Shown here piece by piece: positions 24,349-35,945 of a DNA stretch of 64,000 nt. A program made the position numbers and the translations under genes. Source of the stretch: Streptomyces antibioticus. Lineage in GTDB: Bacteria; Actinomycetota; Actinomycetes; Streptomycetales; Streptomycetaceae. The stretch covers positions 5,995,043-6,059,042 of the forward strand of contig NZ_CM007717.1 of assembly GCF_002019855.1 (NCBI RefSeq), given 5' to 3'. Position 1 is the stretch's first letter. The number at the start of each line of letters is the position of its first letter. Below the pieces are notes generated by a model. It did not search any database. It had not been told where the DNA came from and saw only the letters and a program-made list of their open reading frames with translations.

Positions 24349-25797
24349 TCACACCGGGGCGCTCTCCTGGGAGGCGCCCCGGTCGGCCGTCCCCGGCTCG
24401 CCCTCCGCCACGGCCGGTGCCGTCCCCCGGCTCAGCGCGAGGTACAGCAGACCGCCGACCGTGCCCGACAGCAGGAAACTGCAGTCCACCCCGCCCGTCA
24501 GGGACAGCAGCGGACCCTCGTGGGACGGCAGGGAGACGGCGGCCAGACCGACCGCGGCGCCCAGCGCCCAGGAGACGGTCGCGCGGACGTTCCAGCCGGA
24601 CCGGTACCAGTAGATCCCGCCCCGGGAGCGGCGGTTGAAGACCTGGAGGGCGTCGGCGTCGTAGACCCCGCGGCAGCGGGCGAAGCCGATCAGGGTGATG
24701 ACCGCCCAAGGGGTGCCGATCGCCGTCAGCAGCAGGACGAACGACGTCATGGCGGACTGCGCGTCCGAGGCGTAGTGCCCCACGAACACACACGCCGTGG
24801 CGACGACGGCGACCGCGTACGTGGCCCGCGCCCGGGAGGCGCGCGGCAGGATCGCGTCCAGGTCCAGGCCCATGGAGTAGAGCATCAGACCGGCGTTGCC
24901 GACCGAGCCCGCGGAGGCGGCGAGCAGCAGCGGCACCAGGTACCAGCCGGGCGCCGCGTCCACCAGCGGGCCCGCGTAGTCTGTCGCCGCCCGGGCCGCG
25001 TACGCCGTGAAGGTGCCGAAGAGCTGGGGGACGAGCAGCCCGGCGGTCAGGCCCAGCCAGGTGGCGTGCAGGACCCGGCGGGAGGAGTACCGGGCGGGGG
25101 AGATGTAACGGGTGTAGTCGCCCAGCAGGGTGATGAAGGCGACCGGCCCGGACAGTCCCGCGGCCACCGTCGCCAGCAGCCACGTCGGCCAGAACCCGTC
25201 GAGCAGATATCCGCCCGCCTCGGGCAGCGCCCCGGTCGTGAAGTGCGGGGCGTACGCGACCACGCCGACGACCAGCAGCGCCGTCATACCGACCGCCAGC
25301 ACCCGGGACATGGCGAGCAGCACCCGGTAGCCGTACACCGCGCCCGCCACCGTCGCCGCCGCGAGCAGCCCGTAGACGATCCCGTACGCCGCTCCGCTCG
25401 CCTCCAGTCCGAAGAGCCGGCCGAGCACGCTCACCATCACGTCCCCGCCGATCCACACGGTCAGGGCGGTGTAGCCGAGGGCGAGCAGCAGGCCCACGAC
25501 CGAGCCGACCAGCCGTCCGCGCACCCCGAACTGGGCGCCGGAGGAGGTGGAGAGGTTGGTCGCGGTGCGCAGCGAGACCAGGGCGAGCGGGGCGGTGAAC
25601 AGGGTGCCGACGAGCGTGCCCACCACGACCGAGGAGACCGACGCCCACCAGCCGAGTCCGAAGGACGGCGGCAGCCAGCCGAAGATGATCACACCGAGGC
25701 AGAGGTTGGAGCCGAGCAGGATCGAGACGAGGTCCTTCGGCCCGCTGGTCCGTTCCCTCTCCGGGATGGTGTCGACCCCGTGCTGTTCGATCGGCAT
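24349..25797 (-). CDS. NCS1-family nucleobase:cation symporter
   Basis: A 482-aa membrane protein with about 12 hydrophobic segments. The N-terminal NCS1 region reads DLVSILLGSNLCLGVIIFGWLPPSFGLGWW, and the family aromatic/Gly pattern FITLLGDYTRYISPARYS sits mid-protein. It should import a purine, pyrimidine, hydantoin or allantoin-like compound. ATG 25797 has AAGGAG upstream; the frame extends further upstream but without family similarity. Divergent from the urease genes across 149 bp with two inverted repeats. Joint regulation suggests it delivers a substrate or nitrogen source related to that cluster. Confidence 0.9.
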   Translation of the reverse strand: MPIEQHGVDTIPERERTSGPKDLVSILLGSNLCLGVIIFGWLPPSFGLGWWASVSSVVVGTLVGTLFTAPLALVSLRTATNLSTSSGAQFGVRGRLVGSVVGLLLALGYTALTVWIGGDVMVSVLGRLFGLEASGAAYGIVYGLLAAATVAGAVYGYRVLLAMSRVLAVGMTALLVVGVVAYAPHFTTGALPEAGGYLLDGFWPTWLLATVAAGLSGPVAFITLLGDYTRYISPARYSSRRVLHATWLGLTAGLLVPQLFGTFTAYAARAATDYAGPLVDAAPGWYLVPLLLAASAGSVGNAGLMLYSMGLDLDAILPRASRARATYAVAVVATACVFVGHYASDAQSAMTSFVLLLTAIGTPWAVITLIGFARCRGVYDADALQVFNRRSRGGIYWYRSGWNVRATVSWALGAAVGLAAVSLPSHEGPLLSLTGGVDCSFLLSGTVGGLLYLALSRGTAPAVAEGEPGTADRGASQESAPV

Positions 25798-25832
25798 GGC
25801 TGGTCTCCTTCGACGGCCGCCTGGCTGAATGT

Positions 25833-25917
25833 TTGAGCGGCGTTCAATGTGACGCAGTCGAAGTTGGTCCGTCAACGTTTCGTTTGCATGAATCTCGCGT
25901 TTAGAGTGATGCTCTAA
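25833..25917. promoter_or_regulatory. Two inverted repeats between the permease and urease genes
   Basis: The first, TTGAGCGGCGTTCAA (25833-25847), pairs TTGA with TCAA. The second, TTAGAGTGATGCTCTAA (25901-25917), has perfect 6-bp arms and lies 29 bp before ureAB. Either could bind the TetR protein encoded at 29521. No base-perfect -35/-10 pair was found. Confidence 0.45.
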
Positions 25918-25946
25918 GCCCAGGGAACGCAAGGAGGTGCCGCGAC

Positions 25947-26672
25947 GTGAGACTGACCCCCACCGAACGCGACCGGCTGCTGCTCTTCGGCGCCGCCGAG
26001 CTGGCCCGCGCCCGCCGCGCCCGGGGCCTGCGGCTGAACGTGCCGGAGGCCACCGCCCTCATCGCCGACACCGTCTGCGAGGCCGCCCGCGACGGCGCCC
26101 GGCTCGCCGAGGCGATCGAGCGCGCCCGCTCGGTGCTCGGGCCGGACGACGTCCTGCCCGGTGTCGCGGACGTCGTCACCGAGGTCCATGTCGAGGCCGT
26201 CTTCGACGACGGCTCCCGGCTCGCGGTCGTCTCCGCCCCGATCGCGGGCGGCCTGGGCGACCGGGCCCCCGGCGCACTGCTCCCGCGGCCCGAGGACACG
26301 AGCGAGGACGCCGGGTCCGGCGAGCCCGAGCCCGCCCTCCGGCTGACCGTCACCAACACCGCCGGCGTGCCCGTCTCCGTCACCTCCCACTTCCACTTCT
26401 TCGAGGCCAACCCCCGCCTGGACTTCGACCGTCCGGCCGCCTACGGGATGCGGCTCGCCGTCCCCGCCGGGTCGTCGGTGCGGTTCGGGCCGGGGGAGTC
26501 GCTGGAGATCGGCCTGGTGCCGATCGGCGGCGCCCGTGTCGCCGTCGGCTTCGCCGGACTCGTCGACGGACCGCTGGACGCGCCCGGCGCCCGCGCGGAG
26601 GCGCTGCGCCGCGCAGCCGCCTGTGGCTATCTCGGCGTACCGGAAACCCCTGAGCAGGAGGCCGACCGATGA
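25947..26672 (+). CDS. ureAB: Urease gamma-beta fusion subunit
   Basis: A 241-aa protein in which UreA and UreB are fused. Residues 1-100 match the gamma subunit (MRLTPTERDRLLLFGAAELA, LNVPEATALIADTVCEAARDG, VLPGVADVVTEVHVEAVFDDGSRL). A 25-residue acidic linker follows, then the beta subunit (about 130-225): LTVTNTAGVPVSVTSHFHFFEANPRLDFDRPAAYGMRL and PAGSSVRFGPGESLEIGLV. Such fusions occur in some bacteria. GTG 25947 follows AAGGAGGT. Its stop overlaps the ureC start (ATGA), so the two are coupled. No ureD, E, F or G genes lie nearby. Confidence 0.93.
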   Translation: MRLTPTERDRLLLFGAAELARARRARGLRLNVPEATALIADTVCEAARDGARLAEAIERARSVLGPDDVLPGVADVVTEVHVEAVFDDGSRLAVVSAPIAGGLGDRAPGALLPRPEDTSEDAGSGEPEPALRLTVTNTAGVPVSVTSHFHFFEANPRLDFDRPAAYGMRLAVPAGSSVRFGPGESLEIGLVPIGGARVAVGFAGLVDGPLDAPGARAEALRRAAACGYLGVPETPEQEADR

Positions 26673-28378
26673 GCCGCCCCGGAGGCCACCCCGCCGAGGC
26701 CCGCCGTCTCACCCCCCACGAGTACGCCGCGACCCACGGCCCGCGGGCCGGCGACCGGATCCGCCTCGGTGACTCGGGCCTGGTGATCCGCGTGGAGTCC
26801 GACTCCCAGCGGCCCGGCGACGAGTTCCTCGCGGGGTTCGGCAAGACCGCCCGGGACGGACTGCACCTCAAGGCCGCCGCGGTCCGCGAGACCTGTGACG
26901 TCGTGATCAGCAATGTCGTCGTGATCGACGCCGTGCTGGGCGTGCGGAAGGTGTCCATCGGCATCCGCGAGGGGCGGATCCACGCCATCGGCCGGGCCGG
27001 CAACCCCGACACCCTCGACGGTGTCGACGTCGTGGTGGGCACCGGCACCTCCATCGTCTCCGGCGAGGGGCTGATCGCCACCGCCGGGGCCGTCGACACC
27101 CATGTCCATCTGCTGTCCCCGCGGATCATGGAGGCGTCCCTCGCCTCCGGGGTGACCACGGTCATCGGGCAGGAGTTCGGCCCGGTGTGGGGCGTCGGCG
27201 TCAACTCGCCCTGGGCGCTGCGCCACGCGTTCAACGCCTTCGACGCCTGGCCCGTCAACATCGGCTTCCTGGCCCGGGGTTCGTCCTCCGACCCGGCCCC
27301 GCTCGTGGAGGCGCTCGCCGAAGGCGGCGCGTCCGGGTTCAAGGTGCACGAGGACATGGGCGCCCACACCCGCGCCCTGGACACCGCCCTGCGGGTCGCC
27401 GAGGAGCACGACGTCCAAGTGGCCCTGCACAGCGACGGGTTGAACGAGTGCCTGTCCGTCGAGGACACCCTGCGGGTGCTGGAGGGGCGGACCATCCACG
27501 CCTTCCACATCGAGGGCTGCGGCGGCGGTCATGTGCCCAACGTGCTGAAGATGGCCGGGGTCCCGAACGTCATCGGCTCCTCCACCAACCCCACCCTGCC
27601 CTTCGGCCGGGACGCCGTCGCCGAGCACTACGGCATGATCGTCTCCGTCCACGACCTCAAGACCGATCTGCCCGGCGACGCCGCCATGGCCCGCGACCGC
27701 ATCCGCGCCGGCACCATGGGCGCCGAGGACGTCCTGCACGACCTGGGCGCGATCGGCATCACCTCCTCCGACGCGCAGGGCATGGGCCGCGCGGGCGAGA
27801 CCGTCCGCCGCACCTTCGCCATGGCCGGGAAGATGAAGGCCGAGTTCGGCGCGCCCGAGGACCACGACAACGAACGCGTCCTGCGGTACATCGCCAAACT
27901 GACGATCAACCCCGCGATCGCGCACGGACTCGCGCACGAGATCGGGTCGATCGAGACCGGCAAGCTCGCCGACATCGTGCTGTGGCGCCCCGAATACTTC
28001 GGCGCCAAACCGCAGTTGGTGCTCAAGTCCGGCTTCCCGGCCTACGGCGTGGTGGGCGACCCCAACGCGGCCACCGACACCTGCGAACCCCTCGTCCTGG
28101 GACCGCAGTTCGGGTCCTACGGCGCCACCCCCGCCGATCTCTCCGTGGCGTTCGTGTCCCGGGCCGCGCTCGACCGGGGCGACGACCGGATGCCGACCCG
28201 CCGCCGCCGGGTCGCCGTGCGCGGCACCCGCGGGATCGGCCCGGCCGATCTGCGCCTCAACTCCCGTACCGGAGCGGTCGACGTCGACCGGCGCACCGGC
28301 CTTGTCACCCTCGACGGAGAGCTGCTGCGCTCCGAACCGGCCGACTCCGTCTCCCTCAACCGCCTGTACTTCCTCTGA
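26669..28378 (+). CDS. ureC: Urease alpha subunit, divergent type without local accessory genes
   Basis: A 569-aa nickel amidohydrolase. The metal ligands of classical urease are all present: His145 and His147 (DTHVHL), the carbamylated Lys225 and His227 (GFKVHED), His254 (ALHSD), His280 (AFHIEG) and Asp368 (TSSDAQGMGR). The catalytic flap aligns without gaps. His328, equivalent to the catalytic His, and Arg344 are kept. The neighbouring flap Cys of classical ureases is Val327 and the following His is Asp329. Canonical HTEGAGGGHAPD is HIEGCGGGHVPN here. Urea hydrolysis is likely but a related substrate is possible. Maturation proteins must come from elsewhere in the genome. Confidence 0.9.
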   Translation: MSRPGGHPAEARRLTPHEYAATHGPRAGDRIRLGDSGLVIRVESDSQRPGDEFLAGFGKTARDGLHLKAAAVRETCDVVISNVVVIDAVLGVRKVSIGIREGRIHAIGRAGNPDTLDGVDVVVGTGTSIVSGEGLIATAGAVDTHVHLLSPRIMEASLASGVTTVIGQEFGPVWGVGVNSPWALRHAFNAFDAWPVNIGFLARGSSSDPAPLVEALAEGGASGFKVHEDMGAHTRALDTALRVAEEHDVQVALHSDGLNECLSVEDTLRVLEGRTIHAFHIEGCGGGHVPNVLKMAGVPNVIGSSTNPTLPFGRDAVAEHYGMIVSVHDLKTDLPGDAAMARDRIRAGTMGAEDVLHDLGAIGITSSDAQGMGRAGETVRRTFAMAGKMKAEFGAPEDHDNERVLRYIAKLTINPAIAHGLAHEIGSIETGKLADIVLWRPEYFGAKPQLVLKSGFPAYGVVGDPNAATDTCEPLVLGPQFGSYGATPADLSVAFVSRAALDRGDDRMPTRRRRVAVRGTRGIGPADLRLNSRTGAVDVDRRTGLVTLDGELLRSEPADSVSLNRLYFL

Positions 28379-28398
28379 CGCCGCCAAGGACACCGGAC

Positions 28399-29490
28399 AT
28401 GAGCCCGAAGACCACGCCCGCCCCGGCCACCGCCACCTCGGCCACCGCCACGTCGGCCACCCCCGCCGCCGACGGCTTCCGCATGCCCGCCGAGTGGACC
28501 CCGCACGCCCGCACCTGGATGGCGTGGCCCGGCCCCAACCCCACCTTCGACGACCGGGACGACCTGATCGCCGCCCGGATGGCCTGGGCCTCCGTGGCCC
28601 GTGCCGTCCTGCGCTTCGAACCCGTGACGGTGGTGTGCGGCCCCGGCCGGTCGGCGGAGGCGCAGACGATGCTCGGACCGGGCGTCGACACCGTCGAACG
28701 CGACCTGGACGACGCCTGGATGCGCGACATCGGGCCCACCTTCCTCACGAACGGCCGTGAACTCGCCGCCGTCGACTGGACGTTCAACGGCTGGGGCGCC
28801 CAGGAGTGGGCCCGCTGGGAGCACGACGCGAAGATCGCCGCCCATGTCGCCGATCTCGCCGGGGCCCGCACGTACGCCTCGAAGCTGGTGAACGAGGGCG
28901 GCGCGATCCATGTCGACGGCGAGGGCACGGTCCTGCTGACCGAGACGGTCCAGCTCGGCCCGGAGCGCAACCCCGGCTGGACGCGCGCCGAGGTCGAGGC
29001 CGAGATCCACGCCATGCTCGGCACCCGCAAGGCGATCTGGCTGCCCCGCGGCCTCACCGGCGACTATCCCCCGTACGGCTACGGCACCCTCGGCCATGTC
29101 GACATCGTCGCCGCGTTCGCCCGCCCCGGTGTCGTCGTCGCCCACTCCCAGCCGGACCCCGCCCACCCCGACCACGAGGTGAGCACAGAGGTCATCGGCC
29201 TGCTGAAGGCGCAGACCGACGCCCGCGGCCGCCGTCTGGAGGTCGTGGAGGTCCCGGCGCCCACCGTCCTGGAGGCCGACGGGCACTGGGCCGACTACTC
29301 CTACATCAACCACTACCTCTGCAACGGCGGCGTCGTGCTCTGCGGCTTCGACGACCCCCGGGACGAGACGGCGGCGGGCATCTTCCGCCGGCTGTTCCCC
29401 GAGCGGACGGTGACCCTGGTCGACGCCCGTACGATCTTCTCCGGCGGTGGTGGCATCCACTGCATCACCCAGCAGCAGCCGAGGATCTAG
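28399..29490 (+). CDS. aguA: Agmatine deiminase
   Basis: A 363-aa member of the peptidylarginine/agmatine deiminase family. The expected reaction is agmatine to N-carbamoylputrescine plus ammonia. Motifs: FRMPAEWTPHARTWMAWPG, DLDDAWMRDIGPTFL, WTFNGWGAQEWARWEHD, GTLGHVDIVAAFARPGVV (conserved His/Asp), and the catalytic Cys355 in GGGGIHCITQQQP. The N-terminal ~25 residues are a low-complexity Ala/Thr stretch. It follows ureC by 20 bp with an AAGGA ribosome site, so it belongs to the ureAB-ureC-tetR operon. This links the urease-like enzyme to polyamine or guanidino nitrogen release. Confidence 0.92.
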   Translation: MSPKTTPAPATATSATATSATPAADGFRMPAEWTPHARTWMAWPGPNPTFDDRDDLIAARMAWASVARAVLRFEPVTVVCGPGRSAEAQTMLGPGVDTVERDLDDAWMRDIGPTFLTNGRELAAVDWTFNGWGAQEWARWEHDAKIAAHVADLAGARTYASKLVNEGGAIHVDGEGTVLLTETVQLGPERNPGWTRAEVEAEIHAMLGTRKAIWLPRGLTGDYPPYGYGTLGHVDIVAAFARPGVVVAHSQPDPAHPDHEVSTEVIGLLKAQTDARGRRLEVVEVPAPTVLEADGHWADYSYINHYLCNGGVVLCGFDDPRDETAAGIFRRLFPERTVTLVDARTIFSGGGGIHCITQQQPRI

Positions 29491-29520
29491 AGGGATCCGG
29501 ACGATCGAGGAGTACAGCGG

Positions 29521-30117
29521 ATGGCCGGTGCGCGCCGGAACGCCCCGCCCCGTGAGGAGGTCCTCGCCGCCGCCATGGCGATGATCGCCGAACGCGGTCT
29601 GGAGAAGCTGACGATGGCGGCGCTCGGCCGCGAGGTCGGCATGAGCAGCGGCCATCTCCTCTACTACTTCCACTCCAAGGACGAACTCCTGCTCCAGGCC
29701 CTGGAGTGGAGCGAGGGCCGCCTGGGCGCCGAGCGCTCCCGGCTGCTCACCCGCGGGGGCTCCGCCCGCGAACGGCTCGACGCCTACGTCGGCCTGTACG
29801 TCCCCGACGGCCACCGCGACCCGCACTGGACGCTCTGGCTGGAGGTCTGGACCCGCTCGCAGAACGCCGACGACACCGCCCGCGACCGGCAGGCCGCCAT
29901 CGAGGGCGCCTGGCACCGCGACCTGGTCGCCCTGCTCGCCGAGGGCGTCTCGCGCGGCGAGTTCCGCCCCGTCGACGCCGACCGCTTCGCCACCCGGCTG
30001 CGCGCCCTGCTCGACGGCCTCTCCATCCATGTGGCGATCGGCCTGCGCGGCACCGGCCGGGACCGGGCGCTCGCGCACGTCCGCGAGTTTCTCGATACCG
30101 CACTGCTCGCATCCTGA
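29521..30117 (+). CDS. TetR-family regulator of the urease/agmatine deiminase cluster
   Basis: A 198-aa protein. The N-terminal HTH is EEVLAAAMAMIAERGLEKLTMAALGREVGMSSGHLLYYFHSKDELL. The C-terminal domain is BetI-like (WTLWLEVWTRSQNADDTARDRQAAIEGAWHRDLVALLAEGVSRGEFR). It is the last gene of the operon, 30 bp after aguA. The inverted repeats at 25833-25917 are its most likely targets. The ligand could be a polyamine, agmatine or nucleobase-type molecule; this is inference from neighbours. Confidence 0.9.
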   Translation: MAGARRNAPPREEVLAAAMAMIAERGLEKLTMAALGREVGMSSGHLLYYFHSKDELLLQALEWSEGRLGAERSRLLTRGGSARERLDAYVGLYVPDGHRDPHWTLWLEVWTRSQNADDTARDRQAAIEGAWHRDLVALLAEGVSRGEFRPVDADRFATRLRALLDGLSIHVAIGLRGTGRDRALAHVREFLDTALLAS

Positions 30118-30160
30118 GACACTCCGTGAGCACCCGGGCGGCCTGTGCCAGACTTCCCCC

Positions 30161-30211
30161 GTGCTCTCGTTCGCCACGATTATTGGCAGCAGGCGCGCCG
30201 GTCCGCAGTGA
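30161..30211 (+). CDS. cimA leader peptide (16 aa)
   Basis: A 16-codon ORF, MLSFATIIGSRRAGPQ, starting GTG. It contains two adjacent isoleucine codons, both ATT, a codon seldom used in such a GC-rich genome. No ribosome site precedes it. CAGACT (30149-30154) lies six bases before the GTG, so the transcript may start at or near the GTG (leaderless). A terminator hairpin follows 55 bp after the stop. Ile-tRNA-dependent stalling at the double ATT would link downstream expression to isoleucine supply, which fits citramalate synthase, the entry to isoleucine. Confidence 0.7.
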   Translation: MLSFATIIGSRRAGPQ

Positions 30212-30266
30212 CCACCACGTACGACCAGGTACGGGTGGCCACCGTCGTCCTCGACCCGCGCGCAGA

Positions 30267-30291
30267 CCTCTCGCACCCGCGAGGGGTTTTT
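30267..30291 (+). terminator. Attenuator terminator before cimA
   Basis: CCTCTCGC (30267-30274) pairs with GCGAGGGG (30279-30286), one G-T wobble, around the loop ACCC and is followed by TTTTT. It lies between the leader peptide and cimA, like the ilvB attenuator, and shares the CTCGC/GCGAGGGG-T-run design. Confidence 0.82.
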
Positions 30292-30400
30292 CGCTTTTCT
30301 GGCCCACCCGCAGCCGGGAGCGAGCGCACGAGGGACCATGGGGACGGTGGAGCCGGTCATTCCGGTAAGACCGAAGATCCACAACAGGAGCCTTGAGACC

Positions 30401-32011
30401 ATGACCGAGACGGCAACCAGCGAACTCGACGACTCGTTCCACGTCTTCGACACCACCTTGCGCGACGGCGCCCAGCGGGAGGGCATCAACCTCACCGTCG
30501 CCGACAAGCTCGCGATCGCACGGCACCTGGACGACTTCGGCGTCGGCTTCATCGAGGGCGGCTGGCCCGGCGCCAACCCGCGGGACACCGAGTTCTTCGC
30601 CCGCGCGCGGCAGGAGATCGACTTCAAGCACGCCAAGCTGGTGGCCTTCGGCGCGACCCGCAGGCCCGGTGCGAAGGCAGCCGAGGACCCGCAGGTCAAG
30701 GCGCTGCTGGAGTCCGGCGCGCCGGTCGTCACCCTGGTCGCCAAGTCCCATGACCGGCATGTGGAACTCGCCCTGCGCACCACCCTGGACGAGAACCTGG
30801 AGATGGTCCGGGACACCGTCTCCCATCTGCGCGCGCAGGGCCGCCGGGTGTTCGTCGACTGCGAGCACTTCTTCGACGGCTACCGCGCCAACCCCGAGTA
30901 CGCCAAGGCCGTCGTGCGCACCGCGTCCGAGGCCGGCGCGGACGTCGTCATCCTGTGCGACACCAACGGCGGCATGCTGCCCGCCCAGGTGCAGGCGGTC
31001 GTCTCCACGGTCCTCGCCGACACCGGCGCCCGGCTCGGCATCCACGCCCAGGACGACACCGGCTGCGCCGTCGCCAACACCCTCGCCGCGGTGGACGCGG
31101 GCGCGACCCACGTCCAGTGCACGGCGAACGGCTACGGCGAGCGCGTCGGCAACGCCAACCTCTTCCCGGTCGTCGCCGCCCTGGAGCTGAAGTACGGCAA
31201 GCGGGTGCTGCCCGAGGGCCGGCTGCGCGAGATGACCCGGATCTCGCACGCCGTCGCCGAGGTCGTCAACCTCACGCCCTCCACCCACCAGCCCTATGTG
31301 GGTGTCTCCGCCTTCGCCCACAAGGCCGGTCTGCACGCCTCCGCCATCAAGGTCGACCCGGACCTCTACCAGCACATCGACCCCGAGCAGGTCGGCAACA
31401 CCATGCGGATGCTGGTCTCCGACATGGCGGGCCGCGCCTCGGTCGAGCTGAAGGGCAAGGAACTCGGCGTCGACCTCGGCGGCGACCGCGAACTCGTCGG
31501 CCGGGTCGTGGAGCGCGTCAAGGAACGCGAACTCAAGGGCTATACGTACGAAGCGGCCGACGCCTCCTTCGAGCTGCTGCTGCGCGCCGAGGTCGAGGGC
31601 CGCCCGCTGAAGTACTTCGACGTCGAGTCCTGGCGGGCCATCGTCGAGGACCGCCCCGACGGCACCCACGCCAACGAGGCCACGGTGAAGCTGTGGGCCA
31701 AGGGCGAGCGCATCGTCGCCACGGCGGAGGGCAACGGCCCGGTCAACGCCCTCGACCGGGCCCTGCGCGTCGCCCTGGAGAAGATCTACCCGCAGCTCGC
31801 CAAGCTCGACCTGGTGGACTACAAGGTCCGCATCCTCGAAGGCGTCCACGGCACCCAGTCCACCACCCGCGTCCTGATCTCCACGACGGACGGGGCGGGG
31901 GAGTGGTCGACGGTCGGTGTCGCCGAGAACGTCATCGCCGCGTCCTGGCAGGCCCTGGAGGACGCGTACACCTACGGTCTGCTGCGGGCGGGCGTCACCC
32001 CGGCCGAGTAG
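30401..32011 (+). CDS. cimA: (R)-Citramalate synthase
   Basis: A 536-aa enzyme of the HMGL/LeuA family, condensing pyruvate and acetyl-CoA to citramalate, the threonine-independent entry to isoleucine. N-terminal TIM barrel: FHVFDTTLRDGAQREGINLTVADKLAIA, GVGFIEGGWPGANPRD, the metal site HAQDDTGCAVANTLAAVDAGATHVQCTANGYGER. The C-terminal LeuA-dimer regulatory domain (about 400-530) is present. CimA-type features (EGGWPGANPRD; 530-residue length) separate it from 2-isopropylmalate synthase, which is not in this window. ATG 30401 has CAGGAG upstream. Preceded by a leader peptide and attenuator. Confidence 0.93.
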   Translation: MTETATSELDDSFHVFDTTLRDGAQREGINLTVADKLAIARHLDDFGVGFIEGGWPGANPRDTEFFARARQEIDFKHAKLVAFGATRRPGAKAAEDPQVKALLESGAPVVTLVAKSHDRHVELALRTTLDENLEMVRDTVSHLRAQGRRVFVDCEHFFDGYRANPEYAKAVVRTASEAGADVVILCDTNGGMLPAQVQAVVSTVLADTGARLGIHAQDDTGCAVANTLAAVDAGATHVQCTANGYGERVGNANLFPVVAALELKYGKRVLPEGRLREMTRISHAVAEVVNLTPSTHQPYVGVSAFAHKAGLHASAIKVDPDLYQHIDPEQVGNTMRMLVSDMAGRASVELKGKELGVDLGGDRELVGRVVERVKERELKGYTYEAADASFELLLRAEVEGRPLKYFDVESWRAIVEDRPDGTHANEATVKLWAKGERIVATAEGNGPVNALDRALRVALEKIYPQLAKLDLVDYKVRILEGVHGTQSTTRVLISTTDGAGEWSTVGVAENVIAASWQALEDAYTYGLLRAGVTPAE

Positions 32012-32018
32012 GCACCCC

Positions 32019-32636
32019 TCAGGGAGCCCGCCAGACGTTGTCGAAGGCGGCGTCCTCGATCCGGCGCCGCTGACGCACGGCCTCCAGCTCGGTCAGCGCG
32101 CCGTGCACCGCCGCCAGCACGGCCTCGGTGTCGTCGGCGAGTCCCTCGGGCTCGCCGGCCGCCTCCTCAGGGATGCCGAGGGCGGCCGCGAGCCCGACGA
32201 GGACCGGCTCGCGGGCGGCCCAGCGGTCGGCCGCGTGCCGCCGGTCCGGGGCGTCCGCCGACGGCTGCGCGGACGCGGAGGTGTCCGCCCGCCCCCGCGC
32301 CAGCCAGGAGCGGCGCGGCCGCCCGGACCGCTCCTCGGCCTCCAGACCCGCCGCGTACGCCGCGGCCAGCCCGTCGCCCCGGCGCCACAGCCAGTCCTCG
32401 ACCGACTCGTACGGCTCCTGCCGGACGAGCGCCGCGCCCGCCTCGTCCAGCGGGCCGTCACCGGTGGGCGCGCCCGTGCCCGGCACGACGCGGTCGCCGT
32501 CCAGCGCGACGGCCCCGGCATCGAGCAGATCGACCAGTTCGGCCCCCGCCAGCGCGAGTGACAGGTCCCCCCGCTCTACGGGCCGCGCGGACGGCACGTC
32601 GAGGGAGACGAACAACAGGTCCCGTGCTGTGGTCAT
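32019..32636 (-). CDS. GPP34 (Golgi phosphoprotein 3-like) family protein
   Basis: A 205-aa soluble protein beginning MTTARDLLFVSLDVPSARPVERGDLSLALAGAELVDLL. This is the GPP34/GOLPH3 helical fold common and multiplied in streptomycetes, with the usual following VALDGDRVVPG and a C-terminal LVGLAAALGIPEE and AVRQRRRIEDAAFDNVWRA. The eukaryotic homologue binds phosphatidylinositol-4-phosphate; the bacterial role is unknown. ATG 32636 follows GGGAG. It converges on cimA with a gap of only 7 bp. Confidence 0.85.
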   Translation of the reverse strand: MTTARDLLFVSLDVPSARPVERGDLSLALAGAELVDLLDAGAVALDGDRVVPGTGAPTGDGPLDEAGAALVRQEPYESVEDWLWRRGDGLAAAYAAGLEAEERSGRPRRSWLARGRADTSASAQPSADAPDRRHAADRWAAREPVLVGLAAALGIPEEAAGEPEGLADDTEAVLAAVHGALTELEAVRQRRRIEDAAFDNVWRAP

Positions 32637-32773
32637 GGCACACTCCCGATCGTTTTCCCCCATGGTGCACCAGGCGCGGGACCGAGTCGTCCGGACGGGA
32701 CATCTTGACGGGTTCATGCAACGCCAGTTAACTCACGACATGATCTAAGTCATGAGTGAACCGTGCGCGTCCG

Positions 32774-32819
32774 AGTGAACCAGCGCCCCGCACCTCAGTG
32801 AACCAGCGCCCTGCACATC
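32774..32819. repeat. Tandem 23-bp direct repeat upstream of the GH3 gene
   Basis: Two adjacent 23-bp units differ at two bases. They begin AGTGAACCAGCGCCC at 32774 and 32797. A shorter third copy, AGTGAACC, is at 32755. Just before it a CATGA/TCATG dyad spans 32739-32754. The repeats end 35 bp before the GH3 start, in the position of an operator or 5' leader. Confidence 0.7.
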
Positions 32820-32854
32820 AGAGACCCGAGACCCACGAGCCGTAGGGAAGGTCT

Positions 32855-35887
<3,033 letters not shown>

Positions 35888-35945
35888 GCCCTCCGGCACC
35901 TCCGTACTGATGACCGATTTAGGGGGCTTCGGGTAGTTTCGAGGT

